A stretch of 52,253 nt of DNA from Clostridium sp. CS001 (GCF_020443565.1 NZ_JAIZZN010000029.1:1-52253), one strand, 5' to 3'; positions 34,993 to 45,093 are shown, numbered from the stretch's first letter. A program made the numbers and translations. Notes: generated by a model not told the origin, from the sequence alone.

Positions 34993-36648
34993 ATGGTCCA
35001 AGCTGATTTTTTCATTATATCAATAATATGTATTGTTTTTCTTATTTGTGCACAGAGGTTTGTATTAAAATGGGGTATTAGAAATAGTAGTGAAGTTGAG
35101 GATAAGAATATGGATTTAGTTTATAGCACTGTTAATGAGGAAATAAACAAATCACTGGAGCTTATAAAAGAGTTAGAGAATGTTGTACAAGAGATACAAG
35201 ACAGTGAAAGTTTGTTTAGTTCAGATATTCAAAGTATGTCATTAGCTCATAAACAGATTATATTAGATAAATGGGTTAGGTATGTAGGATGTTATAATGG
35301 GTTAAATGAAGTTAGAAAAAGGTATAAAAAAGATCTTATATTAAAAAATACACAAGATTCACACGCTAAGTTTAAAAGCGTATTGTTAACCTATGCCTCA
35401 ACAATAGCAATACGAAAGAATACCGTGTCGTTAGCCAAAGTTATAGATAAGAATAAGTATTTGGAGCCAATGCTAAACGAAAGTAGACCAGAATATAATA
35501 TTAATAAAAAACAATATTATTATATTACACAAGAAATCACTGAAGTTTCTTATATGATATCTTTATTTAGAAATAAGCACTATTTTGACTTTATGGTAAA
35601 TTACTATGAAGCTTATGGATACAAAAGAGGAGAAAGTGAAAAAAGGCTACTAGATTATGCAAGCAATAATTATTTAAACTTTGTAAAACTTGTAAGAAAT
35701 CATAAAGGTATTGTTTTTAACAATATGATTGATTTTTTAGGTAAGAATGCTTTTGATTTTTGGTTTCCAGTTCAAAAATGGCTTGCAATAAGCATTACTG
35801 GAGTTGATTACTCTAGAAGAAAAGAAAAGTATGTTAGCAATGATGACATTGATACTATCAAAGAAGAATTGCTTCCAGGAGATATACTTTTAAAGAGGGA
35901 TAACTTCCAAGTAACTAATATGATGATGTCGGGGTTTTGGACTCATTCAGGGATTTATATAGGAACACTGGAAAAGTTGGATAGTTTCTTTAAGGGCATA
36001 TCACTAGGGCAATACACGTGTGTGTCAGAGTATGTAAAGGCAACCTATCCTGAGGTATATAATAGTATATGTGATAAAAGCAAGAAGAACAGAGGGTATA
36101 TTATAGAAGCTATTGCTCCTGGTGTAGTAATAAATCCTCTAGAGGCTATTGCAAAAGTTGATTACTTTTCAGCATTGAGACCTAAGTTATCCAAAGATGA
36201 TAAATTAAAAGCCTTATTCACAGCTTTTGAATCTTTTGGAAAGGCATATGATTATAACTTCGATATCATGACAGATAGCGCTCTGTTTTGTAGTGAGCTG
36301 ATTTATAAATCATATTTATGTTCGAGTAATAAGAAAGGGCTTACATTTGACTTAGAACCAAAGGCAGGTAGGTTACTACTTTCACCTAATAGTATTATAA
36401 AAAAGTTTGATACAGAATTTGATACTGAAAATGAAGAATTTGATTTTGTAGTATTTTATGATGGTAGTGAAAGGGAAAAGAAAGCTATAAGAAGAAGCGC
36501 AAAGCAGCTAAAAGAAACTTGGAAGATATCTAAGCTAAGAACTGCAAAACATAGAATTGTTTTAAAGACAGAAACAAAATATCCTGTGGTAAAATTCAAT
36601 TCAGTGGTATCAAAGTTAAAAATAATTTTCAATGGCATGTTTTATTAA
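34993..36648 (+). CDS. YiiX/YebB-like permuted NlpC/P60 (papain-fold) protein
   Basis: A 551-residue protein with an N-terminal membrane helix and a helical region of about 270 residues. The next domain reads LLPGDILLKRD, FWTHSGIYIG (His) and, later, DSALFCSELIYKSY (Cys). This His-before-Cys order is the circularly permuted papain fold of the YiiX/C92 family. The substrate (peptidoglycan or lipid) is not known. The C-terminal tail is basic. GGGGG precedes the ATG. Confidence 0.82.
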   Translation: MVQADFFIISIICIVFLICAQRFVLKWGIRNSSEVEDKNMDLVYSTVNEEINKSLELIKELENVVQEIQDSESLFSSDIQSMSLAHKQIILDKWVRYVGCYNGLNEVRKRYKKDLILKNTQDSHAKFKSVLLTYASTIAIRKNTVSLAKVIDKNKYLEPMLNESRPEYNINKKQYYYITQEITEVSYMISLFRNKHYFDFMVNYYEAYGYKRGESEKRLLDYASNNYLNFVKLVRNHKGIVFNNMIDFLGKNAFDFWFPVQKWLAISITGVDYSRRKEKYVSNDDIDTIKEELLPGDILLKRDNFQVTNMMMSGFWTHSGIYIGTLEKLDSFFKGISLGQYTCVSEYVKATYPEVYNSICDKSKKNRGYIIEAIAPGVVINPLEAIAKVDYFSALRPKLSKDDKLKALFTAFESFGKAYDYNFDIMTDSALFCSELIYKSYLCSSNKKGLTFDLEPKAGRLLLSPNSIIKKFDTEFDTENEEFDFVVFYDGSEREKKAIRRSAKQLKETWKISKLRTAKHRIVLKTETKYPVVKFNSVVSKLKIIFNGMFY

Positions 36649-36765
36649 TTGTTATATATGTATATAATATAAGATATGTATTAAAAAACAAAGTTCAAGC
36701 ATTAAAAAAATATAATTAAAATATTAGAGTAAACTCTAGAATAGAAAGTGGGATTAATAATAAAT

Positions 36766-37503
36766 ATGAGAAATATAAAAATTGTAATAGAATATGATGG
36801 AACTAGGTATAAGGGATGGCAAAGACTTGGGGATAGCGATAATACGATTCAACACAAAGTAGAAACAGTTTTAAGTAAGATGGCTGGAGAAAACATTGAA
36901 GTTACTGCGTCAGGCAGGACAGATGCAGGAGTACATGCAAGAAATCAAGTTGCAAATTTCAGAACTGATAGTGATATGTCAGAACATAAAATGCGTAGCT
37001 ACTGTTATGAATATTTGCCAGAAGATATTGTAGTAAAATCAGTAGAAGAAGTAGATTTGAATTTTCATTCAAGATATCATGCGAAAGTTAAAAAATACAC
37101 ATATAATATTTGCAATAATAGAGTACATGATGTATTTAATAGAAAGTATGCTTATCACATACCGCAATCCTTAAATATTGAGAAGATGAGAAAAGCAGCA
37201 GATATTCTAGTAGGAGAACATGATTTTCAAAGTTTTACAACACTTAAAACTAAGAAAAAGTCTACTATAAGAATAATTCATACTATAAACATTGTAAATA
37301 CTAACGGAAATATAGAGATTAGTATTCAAGGTGACGGATTTATGAAGAACATGGTAAGACTAATAGTTGGTACACTGGTTGAAGTAGGTCTGAGTGAAAA
37401 ATCTGTAGAACAAATTTCAGGTATATTAGATAAAAAAGAAAGAAAATATGCAGGACACATTGCACCTGCTAAAGGGTTATTTTTAGAAGAAGTTAATTAT
37501 TAA
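36766..37503 (+). CDS. truA: tRNA pseudouridine(38-40) synthase
   Basis: A 245-residue TruA. MRNIKIVIEYDGTRYKGWQR is the usual start and ASGRTDAGVHA contains the catalytic Asp; the HDFQSFTT and FMKNMVRLIVGTLV blocks follow. It modifies U38-40 of the anticodon stem. I chose ATG 36766 since it gives the family start; the GTG 18 nt upstream (36748) has a weak SD. Confidence 0.95.
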   Translation: MRNIKIVIEYDGTRYKGWQRLGDSDNTIQHKVETVLSKMAGENIEVTASGRTDAGVHARNQVANFRTDSDMSEHKMRSYCYEYLPEDIVVKSVEEVDLNFHSRYHAKVKKYTYNICNNRVHDVFNRKYAYHIPQSLNIEKMRKAADILVGEHDFQSFTTLKTKKKSTIRIIHTINIVNTNGNIEISIQGDGFMKNMVRLIVGTLVEVGLSEKSVEQISGILDKKERKYAGHIAPAKGLFLEEVNY

Positions 37504-37548
37504 AGATGTTTTAAATAGATTAATTGGATAAGCAAACAAACAAGAATT

Positions 37549-37596
37549 ACACCTTACCTTCAAATGTATAAAACATTTAAAGGTAAGGTGTTTTTT
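37549..37596 (+). terminator. Terminator after truA
   Basis: A 12-bp stem ACACCTTACCTT/AAGGTAAGGTGT with an inner AAATGT/ACATTT pairing, followed by a T-run. Confidence 0.9.
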
Positions 37597-37745
37597 AAAA
37601 TTTTATTTTTGTATATAAAGATGATTTGCTTGTACATCTAAGCATAAGTTTTTGCTATAACCAATAAGAACATGCTTTACTATAATATTGTATTGTTGTA
37701 TGATAATGTTATGAGGTTATAATTATAGTATAGAGGGTGTATTAT

Positions 37746-39410
37746 GTGGGAAACTTATATAATTGTATTAATGATGTTGAATATCTAAAGTCTAAAATAG
37801 CCAATTACGTGGACAATGATAATAATGATGGTATCCTATTCAAAATCGAATTTATTTGTGATAATACTATAAAGAGCATATCTGATTGTATTGTAGGGTA
37901 TATTCAGGGTAATTGCAGTTTAGAAAATGGAACATTGTATACTGAGATATCGAATAGTATTATTAATAATATACTTAAATATAGAGAAAGATCTAATATT
38001 AAGTTTATTGTATATATTTTCAAGTGTTATAGGAAGGCATATGTTGACATCGTTTTAAAGGAAGGTCTTGATGACAAGAGTAAACTAGATATTACTAATT
38101 ATATAGAGCGGTTTTTTGATAAGTTAGAAATATCGGCTTGTAGTAATGCGTTAAGCATTGAGAAGAAGCAAAATACTGAAGATACCTTAAAGGAAAATGA
38201 AGATAGTTATAGAAAACTTTTAGAGGTTATGCCTGATGCTGTATATGTTCATTGTGATGGTAAGGTTGCGTACACAAACAAAGCTGGCGCTAAGTTAATG
38301 GGATATTTAAATTCAAAAGATATAGTAGGAAAATCGCAATACGAACTTTTAGAAGTAGATGATTATGATAAAACTTTAATAAAGCAGCAAGATGATATTA
38401 CAATGAGAAATGGCAAGTTGCCTCCTGTAGAAAGAAAGTTTTTTAGAAAGATTGATGGTAAGTTTTTGGAGGTAGAGACTACATCTACAGTAATATTGCA
38501 CGAAGGTCAGAAGTCAATTTTAAACATTACAAGAGATATATCTGAGCGTAAAAGAATAGAATTTCTAAAACAAAAGGTTAAACAAAAAACACTTTTACTA
38601 AATAAAACTATTGAATATAATAAGCTTAGAACAGAGTTCTTTGCTAACATATCCCACGAACTACGAACACCCTTAAATATGATATTAGGATCAATTCAGC
38701 TTGTAAGTATTATGGGTGATAATCAAGGGTTAACAGATCCTGATATTAAAATTAAAAAGTATATGGCCATAATAAAGCAGAATTGTTATAGATTATTGAG
38801 ACTTGTAGATAATCTTATAGATATTACAAAAATTGATGCAGGTTATCTAGAGATTAGTCTGAAGAATGATGATATTGTGAAAGTTGTAGAGGATATAGTG
38901 CAATCTGTTGCAGAATATGTTGAGAGTAAGGGATTAGAACTTGTATTTGATACGGATATTGAAGAAAAATATATGGCTTTTGATGCAGATAAAATTGAAA
39001 GAATTATGTTGAATCTAATATCTAATGCTATTAAATTTACAAAACTATCCGGTAAGGTTTATGTTAACATATATGATAAGCTTGACTCTATAACTATAAC
39101 TGTGAGGGATACAGGAATTGGAGTGCCACTAGAAAAACACAAAGAGATTTTCGAAAGATTTGTACAGGTTGATAAGTCTTTATCTAGGAAGAGAGAGGGT
39201 AGCGGAATAGGGTTATCTTTAGTTAAATCATTAGTAGAAATGCATAATGGTAAGGTTTATCTTAATAAGGAAATAACGCAAGGTAGCGAATTTATAATTG
39301 ATTTGCCAGTAAAGATTTTAGATGAAATGAAGGAAAGTAATGAGAGCTTAAACGTAGGTGAAAACTACATTGAGAGAATCAAGGTAGAGTTCTCTGATAT
39401 ATATTCATAA
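37746..39410 (+). CDS. PAS-domain sensor histidine kinase (cytoplasmic)
   Basis: A 554-residue kinase without membrane helices. The N-terminal domain of about 150 residues (start MGNLYNCINDVEYLK) is not recognised. A PAS domain follows near 155-270 (LLEVMPDAVYVHCDGKVAYTN), then HisKA (FFANISHELRTPLNMILGSIQL) and HATPase (NLISNAIKFTKLSG, DTGIGV, GSGIGLSLVKSLV). It is an orphan kinase: no response regulator is adjacent. The start is GTG 37746 with GAGGG 8 nt upstream; GTG 37737 overlaps this SD. Confidence 0.92.
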   Translation: MGNLYNCINDVEYLKSKIANYVDNDNNDGILFKIEFICDNTIKSISDCIVGYIQGNCSLENGTLYTEISNSIINNILKYRERSNIKFIVYIFKCYRKAYVDIVLKEGLDDKSKLDITNYIERFFDKLEISACSNALSIEKKQNTEDTLKENEDSYRKLLEVMPDAVYVHCDGKVAYTNKAGAKLMGYLNSKDIVGKSQYELLEVDDYDKTLIKQQDDITMRNGKLPPVERKFFRKIDGKFLEVETTSTVILHEGQKSILNITRDISERKRIEFLKQKVKQKTLLLNKTIEYNKLRTEFFANISHELRTPLNMILGSIQLVSIMGDNQGLTDPDIKIKKYMAIIKQNCYRLLRLVDNLIDITKIDAGYLEISLKNDDIVKVVEDIVQSVAEYVESKGLELVFDTDIEEKYMAFDADKIERIMLNLISNAIKFTKLSGKVYVNIYDKLDSITITVRDTGIGVPLEKHKEIFERFVQVDKSLSRKREGSGIGLSLVKSLVEMHNGKVYLNKEITQGSEFIIDLPVKILDEMKESNESLNVGENYIERIKVEFSDIYS

Positions 39411-39456
39411 AAACCATGAAAGGACTAACAGTAGTAGTCCTTTCATGGTTTTTATA
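39409..39456. terminator. Bidirectional terminator
   Basis: A 19-bp perfect stem (39409-39427 with 39435-39453) with A- and T-rich ends, between convergent genes. Confidence 0.92.
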
Positions 39457-39473
39457 TAGTTGCATAGGAAAAA

Positions 39474-39659
39474 CTATAATATACCTTCGCTTTTCAATAT
39501 ATCTTCAATTTCGTCAACTTTCTTAGAAAGAATATAAAAACTCTCTTTTAGTATGTCGTTAGAAACTGGAATTCCTTGTATGGTTTTCTCTAAGGCCTCT
39601 ATGGTATCTAGAGCATCATCAATTCCCTTTTGTGCTAGTTTTAGGTTATCATCTTTCAT
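39474..39659 (-). CDS. Small helical protein, unknown
   Basis: A 61-residue, highly charged protein that should form two helices (LKLAQKGIDDALDTIEALEKTIQG and SFYILSKKVDEIEDILKSEG). I do not recognise it. GAGGAG precedes the ATG at a normal distance. The size and clean SD support it as a real gene. Confidence 0.7.
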   Translation of the reverse strand: MKDDNLKLAQKGIDDALDTIEALEKTIQGIPVSNDILKESFYILSKKVDEIEDILKSEGIL

Positions 39660-39767
39660 TTTTTAGTCTCCTCTATCTTAGGTTATTTTTTTAGGTATCT
39701 AAATCCTAACACTAGTAATGGCAAATTTCAAGTTAGGACGGAATTTTATTTTTAAAAGTTTATGAAG

Positions 39768-40631
39768 TTATTTTTTCTTAGCATTATGAACCTTAGTTTT
39801 AACATCTTTTAAAATAGAATCTAAACCTTTAAATTTTAAAGAAGGAAAGGCATTTATAAGTCTTAAGTAATTAGGGGATCTTTTAATAATCAATAAGTCA
39901 TACTTAATCTTTAATTCTTTTACAATATGCTCAACATCAGATTTTTTCTTAGTAACTTTCATTTCAGCGCCTTCTATTAATTGATCTAATTTGACCCTTA
40001 ATTCAGATATATCACGATAGTTAGCAATGTTAAATTTAAACCCTGAGAGTTTATCAGTTAATTCTAAATGTACATTGTTTATCTGTGTTAATAAGGTTCT
40101 CAATTTTAACACAGTTATTACTGTCACTGTAAAATCAATAAAAAGGTACATGAAAATGGCACAAAGAATTATAATACTTGGTCTTGTTGGTATTAAATTT
40201 ACGGTATAAACAACATAGGGATGAACTATTTTTAAAATAAATATGGAAATAAAACCCCATATTATAGAAAAGGATAAGCAGATTCTTCCGTGAAGATTAT
40301 AGGGCTTATCACTGTAATCCCACCAAGTACTATTAAATAAGTTTTCTAGGATAAGGCCTGTTACATATTCAATAGTGGAGGTTAATAATACTGAGCCTAA
40401 AAAGAGAAAAACATAATTGGATTCAATAGACTTTAGCAAAACGATTATTGACAATGTACCAAAGCCATAAATAGGGCAAAAGGGACCATGGAGGAAACCC
40501 CTATTAACGAATTCTCTTTTGTTGATTGTAGCGTATACCGTTTCGATGCACCATCCCATAAAGGAATAGATAATAAAATAATAAAAAAGTGTAACTACAC
40601 GAGGACTTATTAGATATATATTACTAGCCAT
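39768..40631 (-). CDS. CmpB-type putative ABC-transporter membrane protein
   Basis: A 287-residue membrane protein. FYYFIIYSFMGWCIETVYATI, then NRGFLHGPFCPIYGFG and TSTIEYVTGLILENLFNSTWWDYSDKPYNLHGRICL, match the CmpB-like family (putative ABC transporter type IV, PF06541). It has about six membrane helices; the C-terminal 90 residues are cytoplasmic and basic. No ATPase gene is adjacent, so a transport role is only by family name. The start is ATG 40631, with AAAGGAG upstream; a longer frame to 40688 has no SD. Confidence 0.85.
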   Translation of the reverse strand: MASNIYLISPRVVTLFYYFIIYSFMGWCIETVYATINKREFVNRGFLHGPFCPIYGFGTLSIIVLLKSIESNYVFLFLGSVLLTSTIEYVTGLILENLFNSTWWDYSDKPYNLHGRICLSFSIIWGFISIFILKIVHPYVVYTVNLIPTRPSIIILCAIFMYLFIDFTVTVITVLKLRTLLTQINNVHLELTDKLSGFKFNIANYRDISELRVKLDQLIEGAEMKVTKKKSDVEHIVKELKIKYDLLIIKRSPNYLRLINAFPSLKFKGLDSILKDVKTKVHNAKKK

Positions 40632-40810
40632 ATGATAACTCCTTTTTTTAGTATTGAATGTATATTCAACAACAAAAGAATAACACAAAAAATGTTTTTT
40701 TTATAGTATTTGGGATGAATAAAATGTTAATACATGCAAGTATACTGAGATTTATACATATACATTAATGAAACACCGATAATTAAGCTGAAAGTCTAGG
40801 AGGAAAGTAT

Positions 40811-41386
40811 ATGATAAATATCATTTGGTTTTTAATTTTATCATTGGGAATAATAATTGGAATTGTTACTGGAAAAGGAGAAATTTTATCAAAGGCAGTT
40901 GTCTTATCAACAACTAGTGCTGTGGAACTTGTAATGGGCTTAGTTGGAATGATGTGTCTTTGGTGTGGGGTAATGAAGATTGCAGAAAAAAGCGGACTAA
41001 CGGATAAGTTGGCAGCTGTACTTAGACCAATTTTAAAAGTTATCTTTAAAGAAGCTGGGAGAGACAAGAAGGCAATGTCTAGTATTACAATGAATTTAAC
41101 AGCAAACATGATGGGACTTTCCAATGCAGCAACGCCATTTGGTATAAAAGCAATGGAAGAGATGCAAAAATCTAATATCGAAAAGGATGTAGCTAGTAAT
41201 GACATGGCATTATTTTTAGTTTTAAATGCTGCCTGTATTCAATTTTTACCTACAACAGTGATATCTATAAGAGCTGCATATAATTCACAAAATCCAGCGA
41301 TTATTATACTGCCAGCCATAATTGCTACAGGAACTGCTGCAGCACTAGGCACAGTCTATTGCAAAGTTCTAGAACGATACTTCTAA
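40811..41386 (+). CDS. spmA: Spore maturation protein A
   Basis: A 191-residue integral membrane protein of the SpmA/nucleoside-recognition (Gate) family. It starts INIIWFLILSLGIIIGIVTG, has the AVELVMGLVGMMCLWCGVMKIAEKSG block and NLTANMMGLSNAATPFGIKAM. In B. subtilis and C. perfringens SpmA and SpmB are needed for full spore-core dehydration and heat resistance. AGGAGG precedes the ATG. It is followed by spmB after about 50 nt. Confidence 0.95.
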   Translation: MINIIWFLILSLGIIIGIVTGKGEILSKAVVLSTTSAVELVMGLVGMMCLWCGVMKIAEKSGLTDKLAAVLRPILKVIFKEAGRDKKAMSSITMNLTANMMGLSNAATPFGIKAMEEMQKSNIEKDVASNDMALFLVLNAACIQFLPTTVISIRAAYNSQNPAIIILPAIIATGTAAALGTVYCKVLERYF

Positions 41387-41438
41387 TGATGTGATATACA
41401 ATTATTTATATTTAAATTTATATGGGTAGGTGAAAAAG

Positions 41439-41975
41439 GTGCTTATAGGTAATTTAGTGTCGTATATTTTAAAGGGTATAATTCCAATAATTATTGGACT
41501 AGTAGTAATATATGGAGTTATTAAAAAGGTAAAGGTATATGAGTGTTTTGTTGAAGGGGCAAAGGATGGAATAGGCATTTGCCTTAGGATATTTCCATAT
41601 CTTTTGGCTATGGTTATAGCGGTTAATGTATTTAGAGCATCTGGAGCTTTAGACTTTTTTATTTCTTTAGTAAAACCAGTTGTAAAATTTATAGGACTTC
41701 CACCTGAAGTTGTTCCCTTAGTTTTAATTAAGCCTCTTTCAGGGAGTGGAGCTCTAGGTATATTTACTGATATCATAAAACAATATGGAGCAGACAGTTA
41801 CATAGGACGAGTATCATCTATAATAATGGGATCAACTGAAACAATCTTTTATACCCTAACAGTATATTTCGGGGCGGTAAATGTGAAAAAAATTAGACAC
41901 ACACTAGTTGCAGCTATATTAGCAGATATTACAGCAATTATAATGGCGGTTAATTTAGCTAAGTTTTTCTTTTAA
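41439..41975 (+). CDS. spmB: Spore maturation protein B
   Basis: A 178-residue membrane protein of the Gate family, partner of SpmA. It has VYECFVEGAKDGIGICLRIFPYLLAM, PPEVVPLVLIKPLSGSGALGIFTDI and IIMGSTETIFYTLTVYFGA. The GTG at 41439 has AGGTGA 5 nt upstream; an in-frame GTG at 41430 sits within that SD. The stop codon TAA is shared with the first bases of repeat copy B. Confidence 0.94.
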   Translation: MLIGNLVSYILKGIIPIIIGLVVIYGVIKKVKVYECFVEGAKDGIGICLRIFPYLLAMVIAVNVFRASGALDFFISLVKPVVKFIGLPPEVVPLVLIKPLSGSGALGIFTDIIKQYGADSYIGRVSSIIMGSTETIFYTLTVYFGAVNVKKIRHTLVAAILADITAIIMAVNLAKFFF

Positions 41976-42109
41976 CAACATTTTGGAAGCTTCAAGTCTG
42001 CCATCTTCTATAAGTGGCAGTTGTCTAGCCCTGAAAGGTTATTTTGGTGGTAGTCTAAATCTGCTTTCAAAGTTGTTAATATTGCAGCATCGCAGATGAT
42101 GATTTGACG
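41974..42109 (+). repeat. Structured dispersed repeat, full copy B (candidate noncoding RNA)
   Basis: A 136-nt element matching copy A (12709-12888). The first 45 bases differ at only about one position in the hairpin CTGCCA/TGGCAG loop. The outer 5' arm (41974-41990) pairs with the 3' arm GCTTTCAAAGTTGTT (42063-42077), one C to T change being accommodated as G-U. The 3' module (42078-42108) has hairpin CATC-GCA-GATG. It lacks the inner GATAACAATT hairpin of copy A. It begins inside the spmB stop codon. Confidence 0.75.
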
Positions 42110-42317
42110 AAGTTTCAGGAGGAAAGTCTCCTGTTTCCATAATAGGACTAGTACAGTGCAATAGTTATAACATATATTGTAAGAAAACAAAAGGTATGAT
42201 AATATAATTATGTATATATGCTAGTTTCTTAAAGAAATTACAAATATGTAGGTTGAAATAAGGATCATAACAATTATTTATTGTTATGTATCGCAAAAGA
42301 ATACGGGGGTGTAGATT

Positions 42318-43043
42318 GTGATTGAAATTACTAATGTAAATAAGAGTTATAATGGTAAGAATAAGGCGGTAGATAACATAAGCCTAACTATAAGAGATGG
42401 TGAAATATTTGGATTCTTGGGACCAAATGGAGCGGGCAAAACCACTACTATAAAAATGGTTACTGGGATACTAAGCCCTGATAGTGGAAAGGTTACAATT
42501 AGTGGGATTGACATAGAAGAGAATGCACTTGCAGCTAAAAAGCAATTTGGCTTTGTACCAGATAATCCGGATATGTTTTTGAGACTTAAGGGTATTGAAT
42601 ACTTGAATTTTATGGCAGATATTTATGACGTTCCAAGTAAACTTAGAAAAGAAAGGATTGAAGTATTAGCAAATAGATTTGAAATGAGTAATGCGCTAAC
42701 TGATCAAATTCAAAGCTATTCTCATGGTATGAGGCAAAAAATAATTATTATGGGCGCACTTGTTCATGAACCAGAAGTTTGGATTTTAGATGAACCAATG
42801 ACAGGCCTTGACCCTAAATCTTCATATGTTTTGAAAGAAATGATGAGGGAGCATGCCAATAGTTCTAAAAGTGTATTTTTCTCAACTCATGTTCTAGAAG
42901 TAGCTGAAAAACTATGCGATAGAGTTGCTGTAATAAACAAGGGTAAGATATTGTTTTGTGGAACCTTAACTGAGTTAAGAGAGCATTTTAAAGACAGTGG
43001 GTCCCTTGAAAAAATCTTCTTGGAGATGACCGACAATGAGTAA
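42318..43043 (+). CDS. ABC exporter ATP-binding protein
   Basis: A 241-residue ABC ATPase. It has Walker A GPNGAGKTTTIK, Q-loop GFVPDNPDMFLR, signature SYSHGMRQKI (variant of LSGGQ), Walker B VWILDEPMTGLDP and the switch His in FFSTHVLEVAE. The DrrA/NatA-like type suggests export. The start is GTG 42318 with GGGGGT 7 nt upstream. It overlaps the permease gene by 8 nt. Confidence 0.95.
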   Translation: MIEITNVNKSYNGKNKAVDNISLTIRDGEIFGFLGPNGAGKTTTIKMVTGILSPDSGKVTISGIDIEENALAAKKQFGFVPDNPDMFLRLKGIEYLNFMADIYDVPSKLRKERIEVLANRFEMSNALTDQIQSYSHGMRQKIIIMGALVHEPEVWILDEPMTGLDPKSSYVLKEMMREHANSSKSVFFSTHVLEVAEKLCDRVAVINKGKILFCGTLTELREHFKDSGSLEKIFLEMTDNE

Positions 43044-44700
43044 ATTCATAGCGTTAACTAAGGTGCTACTAAAAGCAGGCACAGGATCTTTTAGTAGGAA
43101 GAAGAATAAAAAACAGATAAAAGGGATATTATTAGGGCTCCTTTTAGTACTAGCATTTACACCTATAGCAATAGAATTTGGTAAATTCTTATCTGTAGCC
43201 TATGACGGATTACATTTCGTGGGGCAAGAAGCAGTTATATTAGCATTTGGATTATCTATTGTAAGTGTTACTATTTTCTTCTTTGGAATATTCTATGCTA
43301 TGGGCATATTTTACTTCTCAATGGATGTAGAGAATCTATTACCACTGCCATTCAAGCCTTGGCATATCATGGGTGCTAAGTTTGCTGTAGTATTAATTTA
43401 TGAATATCTCACTGAGCTTATATTTTTTCTACCAACGTTAATGGCCTATGGAATAAAAAGTAGTGCAGGAATATTGTATTATGCTTACGGAGTTATAATC
43501 TTTTTATTACTACCTATAGTTCCACTAGTAATTGCATCTATAATTAATATGATTATAATGAGATTTACTAATATTGCGAAAAATAAGGATAGGTTTAGAT
43601 TAATAGGTGGGATTATGGCTATGTTTTCTGGTATAGGAATAAATATATATATTCAGAAGTTTACGCAAAATATAGATCAGTCACAAATTACTAAAATGTT
43701 TGCAGAGGGAAACAACTCTTTAGTTACCTTGGTAACAAATATATTTCCTAGTACAAGGATAGCTGTAAGTAGCTTAATTAATTCAGCAAATATGAAGGGA
43801 TTCATTAATTTAATCTTATTTGTTGTGATAACAGTAGCTGCCTTAATTATATTTATAGTATTAGGCGAAGCATTATATTTTAAAGGCGTTATGGGGGTAT
43901 CTGAAACAACATCAAAGAGAAAAGTTCTTAGTAGTAACCAGCTAACAAGGAGCACAATACAAAGTTCTTCCTTAAGGGGATATTTATTAAAAGAATTAAG
44001 GATTTTGTTTAGGACACCAATTTATTTTATGAATTGTGTACTCATAAATTTTTTGTGGCCTATATTTATACTAATACCATTTTTTTCACAAAAAGGTGGT
44101 CCGGGACAAATTGGAGAAATATCTAAGTTTTTAAGTGATGGTAAAGCTGCAGGAATAGCAATAGGAATTTTCTTTTCCTTCGTAGTTTTTGCATCTTCTA
44201 GTAACTTAATTTCAAGCACCTCAATATCAAGGGAAGGTAAGAACTTATTTATACTAAAATACATACCAATGAAATATAAGAAGCAACTTATGGCAAAGGT
44301 GTTGTCGGCAGTAACACTTGGAATGGTTGGTATGGCTATGATAAGTATAATTGGAGTTGCAGTACTTAAGATTCCATTAGATTTAATTCTATTGATGATT
44401 ATAGTTGGTGTTATAGGGATATTATTCACATCCTTTATAGGAATATTTATTGACTTAAATTCTCCAAAACTTCTTTGGGATACAGAGCAAAAGGCGGTTA
44501 AGCAGAATCTTAATGGTATGATTAGTATGTTTACTTGCATAGTCATAGCTGGTATTACAGTATTTATGATATTCAAATTCAAACTTAATAAGTGGTCTGC
44601 ATTTGCATTCATAGTAGCGGTATATTCTACTTTAGATGGTGTACTATATTATCTTCTTGGTACAAAAGGAGCAAAGATGCTTAGAAAGATAGAATCCTAA
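43036..44700 (+). CDS. ABC exporter permease
   Basis: A 554-residue membrane protein with about 12 hydrophobic segments. YFSMDVENLLPLPFKPWHIMGAKF and the EYLTELIFFLPTLMAYG block resemble the putative ABC exporter permease family (PF16949). Its ATG lies in the last codons of the ATPase gene, so translation is coupled. The substrate is unknown. No terminator separates it clearly from the metG promoter. Confidence 0.88.
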   Translation: MSKFIALTKVLLKAGTGSFSRKKNKKQIKGILLGLLLVLAFTPIAIEFGKFLSVAYDGLHFVGQEAVILAFGLSIVSVTIFFFGIFYAMGIFYFSMDVENLLPLPFKPWHIMGAKFAVVLIYEYLTELIFFLPTLMAYGIKSSAGILYYAYGVIIFLLLPIVPLVIASIINMIIMRFTNIAKNKDRFRLIGGIMAMFSGIGINIYIQKFTQNIDQSQITKMFAEGNNSLVTLVTNIFPSTRIAVSSLINSANMKGFINLILFVVITVAALIIFIVLGEALYFKGVMGVSETTSKRKVLSSNQLTRSTIQSSSLRGYLLKELRILFRTPIYFMNCVLINFLWPIFILIPFFSQKGGPGQIGEISKFLSDGKAAGIAIGIFFSFVVFASSSNLISSTSISREGKNLFILKYIPMKYKKQLMAKVLSAVTLGMVGMAMISIIGVAVLKIPLDLILLMIIVGVIGILFTSFIGIFIDLNSPKLLWDTEQKAVKQNLNGMISMFTCIVIAGITVFMIFKFKLNKWSAFAFIVAVYSTLDGVLYYLLGTKGAKMLRKIES

Positions 44701-44748
44701 AAAATAAGCATAATATAAGTATAATCTTAGGGTTTTAGGATAAAAATA

Positions 44749-44777
44749 TTGACATAGTGATTTATTTGCAATACAAT
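44749..44777 (+). promoter_or_regulatory. SigA promoter of metG
   Basis: TTGACA at 44749-44754, a 17-nt spacer and TACAAT at 44772-44777, giving a leader of about 360 nt. Confidence 0.82.
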
Positions 44778-44784
44778 TATTATA

Positions 44785-45093
44785 AAATAAATGCAATGAT
44801 GAGAAGAGTAATAAGTGTAAATGTTAAAAGAGAGCTGAGGTAGCTGAAAATCAGTAACAGATAAGCTTATGAACATGGTCTTTGAGCAGATTGTCTAAGT
44901 AAAGAATTTTAAAGTTTGTTTTTTAAATTAGACTTTAAGGATCAATTATTAGGATAATACGGGAGCAACCGTTATATTGACAGGTGATGATTGTCACCTA
45001 TGGAGGTTTTTATAGTAATATAAAAATAAATTAGAGTGGTAACGCGTTAATACGTCTCTAAGCAGGATATTATTCTGTTTAGAGGCTTTTTTT
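44785..45093 (+). promoter_or_regulatory. T-box riboswitch of metG (Met)
   Basis: A T-box leader. Stem I has an AG-rich bulge (TAGCTGAAAATCAGTAACAG near 44841) and a specifier region GAACATGGTC with ATG at 44875-44877, matching Met. The T-box AGAGTGGTAACGCG is at 45033-45046; its TGGT pairs with the ACCA end, as expected for a tRNA with discriminator A. The terminator stem is 45054-45065 with 45075-45086, then seven T. Uncharged tRNA-Met should favour the antiterminator and read-through. Confidence 0.9.

Noticed and set aside
44022-44612. 196-codon minus-strand frame inside the ABC permease gene
   Set aside because: Complement of hydrophobic codons, no SD, and the sense frame is a clear membrane protein.
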